From NCBI GenBank assembly GCA_025890175.1, contig JANPYM010000008.1, forward strand, positions 1,293,337 through 1,357,336: DNA of 64,000 bases, written 5' to 3'. This document shows positions 47,653 through 58,795 of the stretch, piece after piece (the stretch's first letter is position 1; each line of letters begins with the position of its first letter). The stretch comes from Ciborinia camelliae. Its lineage: Eukaryota; Ascomycota; Leotiomycetes; Helotiales; Sclerotiniaceae. The notes below the pieces were generated by a model that ran no database searches, was not told the DNA's origin, and saw nothing but the letters and a program-made list of their open reading frames with translations. The position numbers and the translations under genes were made by a program.

Positions 47653-48417
47653 ATTGCAATAGATATTTTTATATCTCATTGTAACGTAATGTAATTAACA
47701 TAATGCTCTGCTCTGCTCTGCTCCGCAATGCAATATAAATATAAATATAAATATAATTCAACATGTAACGTCGATATCTATCCATCTACATTTATCTACC
47801 TACCTAGTATCCATCCTTAAATCTTCTGAAGACACATCTCCAAATCTTCCTTAAAAAAATCCACATCATTTTCCCTCTCTCCTCCCTCCTCCCTCCTCCC
47901 TCCTCTCTCCTCTCTCCTCTCTCCCCCCACAATCTCCCCTATTCCCTCCTCTCGCTGCCCTCCCTCACATTTATAATAAAAAGTGTTAAGTAAAGTATAA
48001 TATGGGTATCAAAGAAGAAGTGAAGGTGTGAACCAAAAGTAAAGGTCCCTCCCCCAGAACGGAAAATGAAAAATTATGTAAAAACGTAGTACGTGAGGTG
48101 CGGCAACAACAACTTCGAGGATATTTCTGAGATAGAAATTCCCCTCCTTTTCTTTCTTCCTTTTTTCAATTTTGCCGCCCCCATGCCAGAAATATTGCCA
48201 TGCTGTCTTTCATTACGAATGCTCCAGTGTCCAGTTCCCATTTGCACCGTCGTTTCTTGGTACTGCATCATACTCCCATTTCTCGTTTCGTTATCTCCAG
48301 AAGCAGGAGAATTGGTAAATTAAATTAAGTTCCCCTCCTGTATTCGGCGATGATGCAATGTAGTCGTAAATTGAAACAAAATAAAAATATTAGAAGAGAA
48401 TAAATGAGAGAAAGCGA

Positions 48418-51193
48418 TTAAATAGCTCCCTCTTCACCTTCTAAAACCCTTCTCGCAGCATCCAACCTCCGTCTCCAGATTCTTGAATCATAACTTCCAG
48501 GTTCCATATCCTGTAAACCCAGAATGCATTTTCCCAGACTAGCAACTAATCGCTCAACGAGAATTTGGTCGTCTTTTGCAAGCATCTGAACAGGTGATGA
48601 TTGTTCGTTGTTGCGGCTGTATTCGAGGGATGTGGAGCGCACTGGATGGGTAGTGGTGCTGGAGGCGGTGCCGGGTGGAGTGAAGGTGTTAGGTGTTTCT
48701 TTGGGTTTGGTGGAGAAGGGAAAGCTACGGGTCGTGCTGTTGGAAGTTGAGGAGTCCAGGGAAAAATTTCGGGAGTGCAAGTTGGGCCTGATGTCGATAT
48801 CGAATAGTCCAGAGCCACGAGCTATTCCGATATCGTGGTAGTCATTGATTACGGTGTTTGTGGGTAAAGAGCCAAATGTGGACCGTTTGGTCGCCATAGG
48901 AGTGACACTCGTTGGCCTGTAAGGAGCAATGGTGGGTGAGTCGGGAGTGGCAGCGGTGCGAGTATGGGCTAGAGGAGTTGTGGAATCGAAAGTATCTTCC
49001 TCATCTTCACTATCTTCGTCATCGTCCATGTTTGATCTAGCAGTTGCAAAAGTGGCTAAAGTAGAGATGGAAGAGTTGCTGTCGGATCTAAGATGCACCA
49101 TGGATGATCGTTGACTAGGGTAATGGCCATTCGCCACGAGAGGCATTGGAGCTGTAGGTCCTCGTGTTGTTTCTACAGAATCCTCCGAGCTAATACTCCC
49201 TCGTCTTTCTCGACTTATAGTACCCATCGCGCTATGTAGGAAGAAATGTTCGTAATCGAATGCATCTGCACGATCCTCGTGTGATATCTGATCGGTTACT
49301 GATTCGTGATAAATTGATGCATCACTATTATCTTCCTTGTCAGATTCATCGAGTTCTTCACGGTCATCATTGTAGCTATCATTGCTTGAAATCTCAGACT
49401 CTTCTGAGCAAGTATCATAGCCTTCTTCTTCCAATATTGGCGTGTGATTCTGACGTGGGCTCGATAACTCAGGCGGCTTCACCTGGCTCTCTCCAACATC
49501 TTCGTATATGCTCGTAGAGTCTGATTCGAAATATTTTGGAGCTTGTCTTGTGGATACTTGGGCTGACTGTACTGTGTGTGTATCCTTCGAAGAGTCGCCA
49601 TTCTGAGTTCTATTCCACTGACCATGATCTACGATTGAATCTGTCTTGGCAGGGTCCTCTTCACCATTAATACCTCCACTGTACCACTGCTCTCCTGCCG
49701 TGAATGGACTAGGGGTACGTAAACTTTGGAGACTGCGACGCTTCATATTATCATCTCTAGCACGATCTCGCAAAACTGACAATCTTCCTTTCAGATCATG
49801 CATTTGATGATGAATATCCAGCATTCTCATGCTTGAAGTTGATGAAGAACGAGAACGACTCAAGCGTCCTTCCCATGCAGCTGAATAATCTTTATCAGTA
49901 TCAGTCCAGCCATTAGTCCTGTCGTCAAATTCAGGAACTCCATCCTCGACCAGAGGTTCAAGATGCGATGCTTGCGAAGAAGAAATTTTATTATGTGGTG
50001 AAGCTCGCCCAGATCCTATTGACCTTCCATTTCCATTGCTCTCCTCCTTGATCACCGCTGGGGAATGTGGCGATGCTGGATTTGCTGCATGGGATCCCAT
50101 GCTGCTTCTCGCTCTATACGAAGCTGCCGCACTCGAGGCTCGGACGGGAAATGCTGTTGCTCGTGAAGGAGATATGTTGTTTTCGCTCCAGACCCTCGAG
50201 TGGCCAGAACTCGAAGCGGTTAGATCTGAATGATGATTGGAAAATGATCGTTGCCTCGAAGGTACACCACTCAAGCGCCGATCGACTTTTAAGAGAGATG
50301 GGTTGGTTAAAGGACTACTGCTGTAAATCGAAGGCATTGAAATAGAGGGCGTTACGTAAAGGGAGCTTCGCGCTCGTGTTAAATTTCCTTCCATATTCTA
50401 AAAGGCGATTGTTAGTTAATGTATGAGCCTGGTTTTGAATTTTATACCAACTCACATTGAGTCGACGTTTGGCATTCAATAAAATTTGTTCCGCCCTCCT
50501 ACTCAAAGCAGCACTCGAATTCTGATCATCTTCCTCATCTTCATCATTTCCTTCTCGGCGCGATAGTCTGCGTGTCTCCATTTCAACGAGTTCATTGCGA
50601 TAAGGATCCGTATACGATTCCGCCACACTCTCCTCATCATCACCCTGAAAATTGCTATCCTCCACACTAACTGCATCATCGACATCTCCAAACATCGCAG
50701 ATTGTGGTTCTGAAGTAGCGGTACTTACGGATTCCACCGATATTTTCCTCTCGTGTGTTCCCGTTTTGGTTCCCGATCTCCTCAATTCATGTCCCAATGA
50801 TGCTGAACTTATTCGCTGACCATTCTGAAGCTGTTGCTGTTTGATAAACCTTCGTTCGGCAGGACCAGGTAACTTCTTTCCGGGTGTACTTTCCACCTCT
50901 GTCACCTCGCCTATATCAGATAGCATTGTTCCATTCCCGTATATAATTGGCGTAGTTGGTGTCCTAGGTGGCGGCGCTCCAATTGAATATTCTGAAGTAA
51001 GTGGCGGTTTCCATGCATCTCGCGACAAGGAATCAAATTGAAATGATTTATACTGCGATGGGGATCCGGAGTCGTAACTCGCTTCGTTATGTAGCGGGAG
51101 TATCATGTCTGGTTCAGTAAGTGTTGGACTTTGTGAGCCAAGTCGAGGTGGATAAGACATGAGCGTTGTAGTACTAGAAGAATGAGAGTGCAT
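48418..51193 (-). CDS. Large disordered protein of unknown function
   Basis: Two exons (51193-50456, 50397-48418) give 905 residues; the intron is phase 0 and joins AKRRLN to NMEGNLTRARSS. I do not recognise a named domain. Most of the protein is low complexity: Ser/Pro/Arg-rich stretches, and acidic blocks such as DEDEEDD and SEDEEDTFD. Short segments look structured and conserved-like. These are AALSRRAEQILLNAKRRLN with MEGNLTRARSSL at the exon join, MRMLDIHHQMHDLKGRLSVL (coiled-coil-like, about residues 450-475), and a C-terminal helix pair (DDQILVERLVASLGKCILGL and RIWRRRLDAARRVLEGEE). The pattern suggests a scaffold or cytoskeleton-associated phosphoprotein. It has no signal peptide or membrane segment. 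Function is unknown. Confidence 0.8.
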
Positions 51194-53411
51194 GATGACC
51201 TAGTATCCGACGCTACCACGATAGGTAGCAAAATTAAACTAGGCAAGTCTTTTTTTTTCCCGCGCTCTAAAATTAAGAAGAAATGTTTATACTAGGTATT
51301 GAGTTTAAAAATTGCCCGTCCAATGAAGGATTCGGGATTTTGAAGGGATTTTGGCTCAATTGGAAGTACAGTACAGTCCAGGACTTGGTAGCTGGAGATT
51401 TGCGGTCGGCGATTATTTGATAGGCTGGGTTGGTTGATGGTCTTGACTCTTGATTGACTCTTCCGGTACCTAGGTAGGTATTGAATTTGAGTGAGGTTGA
51501 GGTTGAGATTGCAGGTGGGCTGGGGTAGGATTCATTCATTCGGGATAAAAGCCATCCGTCTTTCACTGCCTATATCATGGTAGTGGTCGGGAGTACGAGA
51601 TTGCAGCTGGGTAAGTGGAATTCACATTCAGTGAATAGTTACAAAAATTGACGATTGGAGATGAGGAGGTAGGTATGTATCAGGAGAAAGAAGAATAAGA
51701 GGGATGCGGGAGGAGAGGAGGAGAGAGGAGAGTGAATCAGATGTAGAGTATCTATCTACCCTACCTAGCTATCTACCGTACCTACCTAGTAGTAAATGAT
51801 TGCTTATTATTTCTTATTATTATCTTCCCAAATCAGAAATAATTGGGATTGAGATTGAGATTGGGATTGGGATTGAGTTACAGAATATTGTTCCACGGCT
51901 TAATTTCTCATTTGCCCATTCGCCCATAGTAAATTTACTCTTACCAGTATCATACATACCTACATAGATACCTAGTAGTGCAGGTGCTCCGAAGATCTTC
52001 GGTTGATAAGTGTGGAAATGGACATGGAAATAAGAGCGGAGCTTGAAGTGATTTCATATTATTATTATGACTGTACCATAGCCGTACTGTACGTACTGTC
52101 ACTTGTCTTTATGCTAATTCATTTCTTCCATCAAACTACCTACCTATCTACCTACCTACCTCCCGATAGTATCTGAGTTGGACTGCTAATGAGATAGGTA
52201 CTAGATACCTAGTAGACACACGGAGAAGTTCATCAGTTTCATCTAATTGTACAACTCTCAACATCTCTTGGCTCATTTAACCATCCTGTACGGACCTGTA
52301 CGGTACATGTATCATACACCAATTATGATCATTTCTCACTTCAATCGGTCCCACCAGGTGATCAAGTTGCTGTAAGGTACAGAATCCAGACAGACCAGGC
52401 ACAAGGCACAAGGCACCTGCCATTCCGGGTCACCCAAATAGCCCTTGACAGTTCTCTCTTTCTCTCTCTCTCTCTCTCAAATCCTGGTAAGCCCACGTTT
52501 GTATACCTTGGTAGATAAACTTATGTAACGTGATAATCATCTATGTCACATTGTCAAGGGGTGTTGAAATTTGACTCCATACCATCTAAATCTAGAACTT
52601 CGAGAAAAAAGAAACGAAACTTTGATTAACATGATCGGATATGATCATCAATTTCATAATAAATGAGATTGATGGTTTATTTTTATTTTATTTTGATTTT
52701 ATATCAGACAATAATTCCCCCCAAGTTTCAATCAATATATACAGTATATCCATCTCATGGATTGATTTATTTACTTACCTACCTATTTATAGGTAGATGA
52801 AGTTCATCTAAATCATTACCAAAACTCATGAATTTGAGGGACGAGAACCAACGGTTCTAGGTAATTGAGTAATATATCTCTCAACCAAGAATCGACCGAC
52901 CTTTTATTACTCGCATTTAACCTCAGCCAAGTTCCAACCATTAGGTTCATACCACGATTGAGACATGATTGATCTATCCGGCATCCACTGATCGAAAAAC
53001 AAATCATTCCAACAAGGTTAATTCTTGAGTGCCGAAAAGAAATCCTCCGGATAAGGGGGGGCTAGACTCCGCATAGTACGGGGTCAAAAGGCCGCGGGGT
53101 GTAATAACCAACCCCTTCGACAGTATATTGCGCAGTAATGAGCACCTGCACCTGCACCAACTATTAGGAATTTTGAATTCCTAACGTCAATTATGGGGCA
53201 CAGGTGGATGAGTCATTGTCAGTAGATAAGTGCACTGAAAGTGGGACTCATTGGAGCCATAAGTCTATGCTCCAAGTGCTCTTCAGCCATGCCTTTCCCA
53301 TGATATATTCATCCAATTCTTTCTTTCCAATTTTCCCTAAAGTTCTCACTCAACAAAGGCACCCCTTCTTCCATCCACACCCATCTCAACAGCGACATCT
53401 ACATCAACATC
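51194..53411. promoter_or_regulatory. Long divergent upstream region
   Basis: 2.2 kb between two divergent genes contains no supported ORF. It includes GGGATTGAGATT-type repeats (about 51847-51880), many TACCTACC runs (51470-51480, 51760-51790, 52137-52160, 52776-52786) and a CT microsatellite (about 52454-52479). Confidence 0.5.
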
Positions 53412-54315
53412 ATGACCCAACCAATCCCTCACCCCTCCAACCCCAACTTCTCCCTCCACCCATGCACCCCCTCCGACCTCCCCCAAATGGTATCCGTCTA
53501 CACCAGCGCCTTCGAAACCGACGCATTCCGACTATCGCGGTTCCCCTCATCCCAGGTCCCGCGCTCCGTCTTCGATCCCTGGCTCACCGGCGTCTTCCGC
53601 AAATACCTCGGCGCACCGCACACGCAATGTGTAAAAATCGTTGAGAATTCCACCGGCAACATGGCGGGCTGGACGCACTGGGCCGAGCCGCATACCTTGA
53701 GCGCCGAGGAAAAAGAAGCCAAGAGGGTGGAGGATGAGAGGGAAGAACGAGAGAGGAGGGAAAAGGGAGAGGGAAAGTTCCCCGCGGGTTCGACGTTGCA
53801 TATTTGTGAGGCGAAACATGCGGGCTGGGATAGATTTAGGGAAAAGTGGTATAGAAGTGAGGATATGTATTGTATGTCACGTTTTTTTTCTTCTTTGCAT
53901 CTTTCGATTTTTCTTTCCAAACGCATCCCAGCGAGCTCTTGCTTTCAAACTTTTCGTCTTATTTCCTCTCTCCTCTCATCCTCTCCTCTCTCCTTCCACC
54001 CATCCCCCACCCATCTCCCATCCAACACCCCATCCATCTAACCCTCCCTCCCCGACCATAGTAATATATTTCCTGTCCATCACCCCGACCTACCAATCCC
54101 ACGGTCTAGGCAGGCTCCTCCTGACCAGCATAACCGCTCTCGCCGACACCCATTCCAAGTCTTGCTATCTGGAAGCGAGCGCCGCCGGGTATCCCTTGTA
54201 TGCCAAGTGTGGGTTTCGCGAGGTGGATGTCTTGGAGGTGGAGTTGGGGGGTGACTACGGCGTCGGCAGGAATTGGGCTATGGTTCGGGAGCCGCGGGGA
54301 CTGCTGGATGTATAG
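53412..54315 (+). CDS. GNAT-family N-acetyltransferase
   Basis: Two exons (53412-53871, 54062-54315) give 237 residues; the 190-nt intron is longer than others here and pyrimidine-rich. The C-terminal part shows the GNAT core: LSITPTYQSHGLGRLLLTSI carries motif A with the acetyl-CoA loop Q-x-x-G-L-G (here QSHGLG), and SCYLEASAAGYPLYAKCGFREVD is motif B. The N-terminal strand (FSLHPCTPSDLPQMVSVYTSAF) is typical of fungal GNATs. Between them is a highly charged Glu/Arg/Lys stretch (about residues 98-117), probably a solvent-exposed helix. Fungal members of this type often act on small molecules; the substrate is unknown. It is likely cytosolic. Confidence 0.88.
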
Positions 54316-55064
54316 GAAGCGAGTGAGGTGAATGGGGCGAATAAGATGAGTGAGTTGATGAGGTGAATAAGATGAATAAGATGAATGATGCAAATGAGTT
54401 GAATGAGGCAAAGTAAAACGAATGTTAAGAATGAGAATCAGAGATAAATTATCAGGACTCACAGAGGAGACGACAGATCACCATAGTAATCCATGAACCA
54501 TCCATTACTCTACATAGACAGAAGACAATCGATCAACAGCAAAAAGCATGTGCAGGTAAGTATCAATAACCACTCTCTCTAATGAAATGAGTGAAACAAG
54601 TCAGAGGGTGGTAAAAAAAAAGCTCATCTTGATTTAATAGCTAGCATATAGCATCTAGCATCTAGCATCCGACGAACCAAGTCCAAACGAGTGACCAAGA
54701 GAAAACAAAAAAAACAAAAGAAATCCTCCTGTTAAGAGTAGAGTAGAGTAGACTAAGTAAGGAATCCTTCCTTTCCATCAAACGCGCAATGAGCTTCTTC
54801 CCCCTCATCCGCGCAAACCATTATTTAATATTTTTTGGTGGCTTCGTTCGATAATGATGTAATGTAACTAACTCGCAACCCAATTCATTCCCGATGATGA
54901 ACAACGAATGAATGAATGAACAAAAAGAGAAAAGGAGAAAAATGCCCAAGGAAAAAGAAAGAAAGAAAGACAGACCAATCCATCCATCTCCAAATAATCC
55001 CCACCTCACCTCACCTCCATTTCCATTTCCATTTCCATATCCATATACATCCCCATCCACCACC
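54316..55064. other. Convergent 3' region with simple repeats
   Basis: About 750 bases hold no gene. GATGAATAA-type units lie at about 54352-54392, a GCATCTA series at about 54648-54670, GAAA at about 54955-54970 and TCCATT hexamers at about 55017-55035. Confidence 0.55.
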
Positions 55065-58000
55065 CTAACAACCACTCACACAAACAATACTAGTATTCCT
55101 ATCCTTCAGCATCCCCTCCTTCAGATTCTCCTTTACCAACTCCTTCTCCTTCACCATCTCCTTCTCCACCCTCAAAGGTTCAACGCGATCCACCTCCCTC
55201 CAACCCGCAACCTCCTTGAATCCCTCCACCCCCTCCAATTCCTGCAATTCCTGCAATTCCTGCAACCCCTCAAACTCCACCTTCTTCAAGCTGTTCCCCG
55301 ACTTCAAGCATCCGGACTTCAAATTCCCATTCCCATTCCCATTCCCATTTCCATTTCCGCACTTCATCATCGCCGCTTCAGATTCGATAACCGTATCACC
55401 ACTAAGATTTCCATGGTGCGTCATCATTCCAGCTCCAGCCACTCCAGAGCCACCACCAGAGCCCGAACCCGAACCCCGAACAGCAGAATCAGAACCACGA
55501 TTTCTCCCCCCTCCACCACATTCCTTAACAGATTGAGGAATTCCGCTCGGAGAATCTACATGAGAGCCAATGATTACACTATTGGGTTCTCGCACCCCCG
55601 AATCAACAATCGTGGAAACCTGAGCCGGCTGGACCAAAACCATTCCATACTCACTCCCCAGCACCACCGTCTCAGCGCTCTCCCCCCTCACACTACCACA
55701 CGCATCAGCATGACCATTCTCCTGACTAGGAACCAAACCATTTGCCCTCCGCACCGTCGCCAAATTGGTATTTGGCAATTTCAGCGTGTCAATCCTGGGA
55801 CCCGGAATTCCATTGTCAATTTCAATCACCCCCGAACTTTGCAACGCATCTGAAGTCGAAGAGCCCCGACTCTTAAAACACCGATTGCACAATTTGCGAA
55901 TCCAATTATCCGTCCCATTGGAACCCGAACTGCCGCTTGCACAATTGCGATCTCGCGTACAAGCTGCGAGATTGCCTGGATGATTGTCTGTGGTCGGTCT
56001 CATCGGATCGTAGGCGGGAGGACCTCGGACCCATCTCTCTCCGTTCATGGGCTTCAGGTTCCCGTTATTATTCCAAGGGTAGTTCCCACACATCAACGTC
56101 GCATGGTCCATCATTCCATTTGCATTGATATTTCCACTCGCCTGCTTGAAAGGTTGAGCTTTGGGACGTGCGGCTCGATTAACACAAGTGATGATGAGGA
56201 AGACGAGAGAACCGAAGCCGGCGAGAAGGAGGAAGACCATGATCAGTTTGAGGCCAATATTTTTGTGCTTGACCGCTTGTAGACATTGGTAGTGCGAATA
56301 CGTATTTCCGAGATAACGATCACAATCCTCTTCTACTTGTGGTACCCAGTCGTCGGGCCAGAAGCCTCGACGGTTATGGACCGATGAAAATTGTCTATCT
56401 CGCTTCGAATTCTTGACGCAGTGGAGATGCCCTTCGGAATCATTGAGACAGTGGGCGGTTTCTGTGACGGGTGATGGTTCGGTAGCAGTGGCCTGTTCTG
56501 TGGTAGTTGGTTGTGCTGTGGTATTCAGAGCTCCAGGCAAAGAATCATCCGTTTCACCATTGCACTCAGGTAAATAGATACACCCGTAATCAGCGGTATA
56601 AATCCAAGGAGGCTCACACGAATCAGCTTGCACACTAGTAGCAAAATCACTATCCTCGCTCGCAGCTTCACCACGTCGTTGTTGTCTTGGCTCCCGAAGC
56701 TGAAGCACTGGCAAGGTATCCCGGGGATGTTTACTTCCATAGTTAGGATCAAAGAAACATCGGCCATCTCTCGTACGGACCCAAGGGGGCTCACAAGCCC
56801 CAACCGCTAGGTGAGATATACCGATGGTGGTAGAGGCAGGGGCATTATTTAGTGAAGGAGCGACTTGAGTCTTCTGGCTTACGTCTTCACCACGGGTTTG
56901 TCGCTGTGGTTTCAGAGGCTCCGACTGAGAAGCATCGAGCGGATGAGAAATATTGAGTGGATCAATACCGTTTTCCCAAGTATAGCTGCACCAGCCATAA
57001 TTGTAAGTCCAAGAAGGTGGACACGAACCAGCCTGATAGGATGCAGTCGGATAGACTGCATCTTTGCCATCGGTCCGCCCACTCACACGAGGTTGTTGCT
57101 GTGCTCCCAGAGATGAAACTTTGAGTGGATCATCAACGAGAAACCAAGTATATCTACACCAGCGACCATTGTAAATCCAAGGAGATGAACAAGAACTAGC
57201 CGGGTAGGTTGCAGTGATGTTTTGAGTCTTATAGCCCAATGCCCCTCCGTATGCTTGAGGACGCTCCGGAAAAGAAATATTTAATGGCAAATTAGCTTTA
57301 TCGATACTAATTAGAGTCGGGCGAGGAGATGGACGACCACAATCAACCCGAGAGGGTCTGAACCAGTCTTTGAACTTCCCAATACCTTTGAATCTCCCAC
57401 TAGGGTAATCATTTACAGCTTCACCGCGACGTTTCTGTTCTGCAATGAATTCGCGAGATTCTACTTTGATAGACATAGGAGTTGGTTTGTTTTCTGCCGG
57501 CTTTTGGCCATTGACCAATCCGTGAGGACATGTTCCACCATTCTTGACCTCACTCTCGTAAGAACAAGTTTCGATGACCTCGGAAGTTGGCATTGGCGAA
57601 GTACTTCTTGGCTGATTAAAGTGCTTGGTACCACGAGCTTCAACTGGGAGAGGAGCGACATCTTCGCCCACGATCAACGAGCGGGGTGTGGGTCGCCACT
57701 CACGAAAGCCACACCTTCCGCCATGTTTGCGTCGTGCTTGCCAAGAGCAACGTCTAGGGAACACACGATCGTCATCTCTAGTTGGGAGAATTGGTAGTCT
57801 GGGACACCTTCCTCCATTTCTTGTTTTAACCTCTGGAGAACATTCCTGCAATGATCCCCTCTCCGACTTAGCTTGGTGTGTCGAGCTACTGAGTGTATAA
57901 TCGCTGTATTGAATACCGTCCACAGTATCATCAGCCAGTTGCTCAGATCGTTCGACCTGTTCATTTGCAGAAAGATTGGTCAACTCATCAGATGACGAGT

Positions 58001-58220
58001 CTCGAATGCGTAATTGTTGAACAAGTAGCTTGGAAGTCTTTACGAAACGGATTGGGACATGAGTGACATGACGCTCAAGTTCGGTCGAGATATCGAAGTT
58101 GGCAGAGTGTTCCAAGTCTTTATGAACAGGTTTTTCGGAATGCTGCCTGTGTTTATTGCGAAGTGCTATTGTTGGCAAGAAAGCAATGCAAATGACGAGA
58201 GCAAGCACAGTGATCTTCAA
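55065..58220 (-). CDS. Single-pass membrane protein with seven two-cysteine modules
   Basis: A single exon gives 1051 residues. Residues 1-20 (MKITVLALVICIAFLPTIAL) form a clear signal peptide, and 655-680 (IGLKLIMVFLLLAGFGSLVF...) are a single membrane helix followed by basic residues, so the topology is ectodomain outside, tail inside. The ectodomain repeats a cysteine pair seven times: C127-C139, C158-C170, C219-C231, C344-C355, C400-C411, C476-C488 and C535-C547. Each pair is 11-12 residues apart with glycine one to three residues before the second cysteine. Modules 1-3 share CS...GG(R/T)C; modules 4-7 share C-x-x-P/S-W. Between modules lie dibasic or RGE(A/D) sites (KRRGEAV at 263, TRGEDV at 442, QRRGEAA at 514). 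Several NIS/NIT/NTT/NDS sequons suggest N-glycosylation. A Thr-rich stalk (about 565-590) precedes the membrane. The about 370-residue tail has GN repeats and Gln-Glu-Leu repeats. I recognise no named family; function is unknown. Confidence 0.85.
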   Translation of the reverse strand: MKITVLALVICIAFLPTIALRNKHRQHSEKPVHKDLEHSANFDISTELERHVTHVPIRFVKTSKLLVQQLRIRDSSSDELTNLSANEQVERSEQLADDTVDGIQYSDYTLSSSTHQAKSERGSLQECSPEVKTRNGGRCPRLPILPTRDDDRVFPRRCSWQARRKHGGRCGFREWRPTPRSLIVGEDVAPLPVEARGTKHFNQPRSTSPMPTSEVIETCSYESEVKNGGTCPHGLVNGQKPAENKPTPMSIKVESREFIAEQKRRGEAVNDYPSGRFKGIGKFKDWFRPSRVDCGRPSPRPTLISIDKANLPLNISFPERPQAYGGALGYKTQNITATYPASSCSSPWIYNGRWCRYTWFLVDDPLKVSSLGAQQQPRVSGRTDGKDAVYPTASYQAGSCPPSWTYNYGWCSYTWENGIDPLNISHPLDASQSEPLKPQRQTRGEDVSQKTQVAPSLNNAPASTTIGISHLAVGACEPPWVRTRDGRCFFDPNYGSKHPRDTLPVLQLREPRQQRRGEAASEDSDFATSVQADSCEPPWIYTADYGCIYLPECNGETDDSLPGALNTTAQPTTTEQATATEPSPVTETAHCLNDSEGHLHCVKNSKRDRQFSSVHNRRGFWPDDWVPQVEEDCDRYLGNTYSHYQCLQAVKHKNIGLKLIMVFLLLAGFGSLVFLIITCVNRAARPKAQPFKQASGNINANGMMDHATLMCGNYPWNNNGNLKPMNGERWVRGPPAYDPMRPTTDNHPGNLAACTRDRNCASGSSGSNGTDNWIRKLCNRCFKSRGSSTSDALQSSGVIEIDNGIPGPRIDTLKLPNTNLATVRRANGLVPSQENGHADACGSVRGESAETVVLGSEYGMVLVQPAQVSTIVDSGVREPNSVIIGSHVDSPSGIPQSVKECGGGGRNRGSDSAVRGSGSGSGGGSGVAGAGMMTHHGNLSGDTVIESEAAMMKCGNGNGNGNGNGNLKSGCLKSGNSLKKVEFEGLQELQELQELEGVEGFKEVAGWREVDRVEPLRVEKEMVKEKELVKENLKEGMLKDRNTSIVCVSGC

Positions 58221-58795
58221 GACAACTTTGAAAACCGTATAATAGTGCGAGTTGGCATCCTTTTGTGGTGTATCAATTCCTGCTGGTGGCTGTGTTTTTC
58301 TTGGCCTAAGAATGTCAGACGGTATATTTTTGAATGGACATATTTACTTACAAAGCTATTTGCGTCATCCCGAAATATGGGCTTAGAGAGCCAGTCTACC
58401 AGTGGGTTAAGAGTAATATGATAATGTAAAATACTTCAGTATAATGTTGAGAATGATATTTGTCTCCAAAAGTGTGTTAACAATACGACACGAATGTGCC
58501 AAAAAGTTGCGAATGAATAGAGGACAGATGAGATAAAAAAATGCAAAGAAATCTATCATAAGAAGTAAACAATGAATCCTGCAACACGAGGAAAGTACAA
58601 GCCGCATAGTGAATCAATAACCGGAAAAATGCGGTCACTCTTTCCATAATAGTCATATTTGTCCAATTTGAGAAACTGCAAAGAGCACCAGGGCAAGCGA
58701 TAGTGAGGTCTATTGATCAACTGGTAGTTCATTTACCAGGCTAAAGATGGTAGTTGGTAGTCGATAATCTGTAGGATAAGGTTTTTTAATCTATT
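58221..58795. promoter_or_regulatory. Upstream region of the cysteine-module gene
   Basis: 575 AT-rich bases lie between two minus-strand genes and hold no supported ORF. They contain the promoter of the membrane-protein gene and the 3' UTR of the zinc-cluster gene. Confidence 0.45.

Larger units (their letters stand above)
46530..48417. other. Microsatellite-dense intergenic region
   Basis: 1.9 kb between the polymerase stop and the end of a minus-strand gene. It holds many different simple repeats: TCCATT hexamers (46831-46865), TA (about 47317-47341), AAAGC (about 47350-47373), CAATGC (about 47513-47530), a 14-bp unit (47611-47652), CTCTG (about 47705-47722), ATAAAT (about 47732-47756) and a CTCC-rich tract (about 47876-47932). 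No ORF is credible. Confidence 0.7.

Noticed and set aside
54912..55853. 313-codon frame on the plus strand
   Set aside because: Antisense to the tail of the cysteine-module gene; composed of Pro/His/Leu-rich low complexity caused by the repeats there.
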